The position numbers and the translations under genes were made by a program. From the NCBI RefSeq assembly GCF_030704535.1, contig NC_081822.1, positions 10,285,001-10,349,000 of the forward strand: a DNA stretch of 64,000 bases, written 5' to 3'. The notes below the pieces were generated by a model. It was not told where the DNA came from. It did no database searches and worked only from the letters and a program-made list of their open reading frames with translations. This document shows positions 62,822-64,000 of this stretch, one piece after another. This stretch comes from Vitis vinifera (Eukaryota; Streptophyta; Magnoliopsida; Vitales; Vitaceae). Positions within the stretch are counted from its first letter, which is position 1. Each line of letters begins with the position of its first letter.

Positions 62822-64000
62822 TCAGGTCTTTACAAAGAGAATGTTGGCACCGTACTAAGGCTAGCTGCAAGCTCAAGATTGGCAATGAGGGCATGTAACA
62901 TATGTTGGTGATAAAACAAAGGAATATTGTTGGATGATCATGGCTAAGACAATTTCGCTTCAACCACCACTAGATTTTGACCCACGCACATCTTGGGGCC
63001 CGACTCAAAGGGGAAAAATGAGGTTCATTACCTTCAAGGCTCCTTAAATCTTAAGAGGTTGAATTCATTAGTATCTTCACCAATGTTATGATAAACAGTA
63101 CTCATAGTAAAATAGATTTGTGTGCTTCTACCTTTCCTAGCTAGCTTTACATTTTTTGTTGGTTCCCTTGACATGGTGGGGGATAAAGTCAAGTGTTTCA
63201 TTGATTGTCATGCCCACCTATGAACAGTAATGTAAATCATTCATCATATTGGAAGTAAATGAACATACTTATTTAAGTGGATTTACAGTCGTGAGCTTAC
63301 TTTAATTCTCTACAAAGGGTGACATAGTGTGTACATAGACTTGGACCACTTCTTCCTGTGCCCTTATTTGCCATTCTTGTTGTATTGCTAGAAGGACAAG
63401 TGCCCAAGTCAAAAGATGAGTAGTTGTTTCCTTTCCTCCAAAGTAGCAGGTCTTGTATTCATCTATAACTTCTTCCACTCCTAACATCTCTTCTTGACCA
63501 CGCTGATTCTTTCAGGTTAACAATAATAGATTGACTAGATTATTAATTTTTATTTTTTTTTGGTTATTTTCTATTAGCCTTTGTATTGATTCTCGAATTT
63601 CGTTTTAGTCGGCAAGTACTTGTATAGTATATAATTTGATTTTTAAAATGCTCAAGGGATTATGAAAGAAAAACACGTATGGGATGGCAAACAATACAAA
63701 TTTCCGATCCATATTCCTATCAACATCTTCCATGGAACACTGTCCATCAAGTTCTATTGATCCAATACAGGAATAAAAAAAATAAAAAAGATGGGTCAAA
63801 AAAAGAAAACAATCATCAAGATAACTTCAACCCATCTTCTTTCTTCCCAATCAATTTATCCCAGATTCTCAAGTACATATCCAATCCAGTCTCAAGTAAT
63901 TGTTTAGGTCAAAATAGAATTTGTTGTGTATTAATTAATAGTTAAGCAAAACTTGTAGAAATTAGAATAACAAAGTCAAAGAATATGAGTTTTGACTTGA
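62822..64000 (-). pseudogene. Cytochrome P450, copy H, decayed and cut by the window end
   Basis: Exon 4 (63217-62822) and exon 3 (about 63618-63287) are present, and the last four bases of exon 2 lie at the window edge (63997-64000). Lesions: the heme region reads FPFESGPKMCVG, so a conserved Gly is Glu and the conserved Arg before Cys is Lys; the I-helix reads GGKETT for AGKETT; exon 3 has a deletion near 63540-63600 and a damaged acceptor; exon 4 has several small indels and a missing segment near 63085-63140. It shares with F the altered exon-2 donor context (CAA/GTC for CAG/GTC) and much non-coding sequence, so F and H descend from one copy. Exons 1-2 should lie beyond the window. Confidence 0.87.

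Overview
This is a stretch of plant nuclear DNA, very probably from a woody eudicot. Grapevine (Vitis) is my best guess, from the type of P450 cluster and the transposon families, but that is an inference. The DNA is AT-rich, the genes have GT-AG introns, and transposable elements of several classes take up much of the space between genes. Two gene systems are clear. The first is a single-copy protein phosphatase 2C gene (minus strand, 13.6-18.4 kb). The second is a tandem cluster of eight cytochrome P450 copies of one CYP72-clan subfamily, all on the minus strand, from 23.7 kb to the window end.

Layout. 1-3.26 kb is AT-rich intergenic DNA. 3.27-11.58 kb is a very long-armed foldback element: two inverted arms of about 1.7-2.1 kb, each carrying a tandem array of roughly 220-bp units, around a short spacer. 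An hAT transposon (6162-9205) with an exact 8-bp target duplication sits in that spacer. 11.6-19.4 kb holds the PP2C gene and its flanks. 19.4-23.7 kb is AT-rich and holds remnants of inverted-repeat elements.

The P450 cluster, left to right: A (intact, 503 aa); B (a near-copy of A with one nonsense codon); C (intact); D (exon-1 fragment); E (intact); F (decayed, exon 4 split by a Copia-type element); G (intact); H (decayed, runs off the window). The intact genes share four exons with identical boundaries. A and B lie in a segmental duplication whose right copy was later split by a 3.9-kb LTR-like insertion. F and H are a second duplicated pair of dead genes, and the F-side block carries an inserted piece of chloroplast rpl2. 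A decayed Mutator-like transposase and several short inverted-repeat elements lie between B, C and E.

How the genes work together. The PP2C and the P450s are not obviously linked in function. The P450s resemble the CYP721A/CYP734A side of the CYP72 clan. CYP734A enzymes inactivate brassinosteroids; the substrate of the copies here is unknown. The cluster looks like a birth-and-death array: four copies can still encode full-length enzymes and four are broken, each by a different visible event. I saw no unmistakably new biological system. The features most worth a second look are the foldback element with tandem arrays in its arms, the tRNA-like segment inside the hAT element, the palindrome array beside the Mutator remnant, and the plastid insertion.
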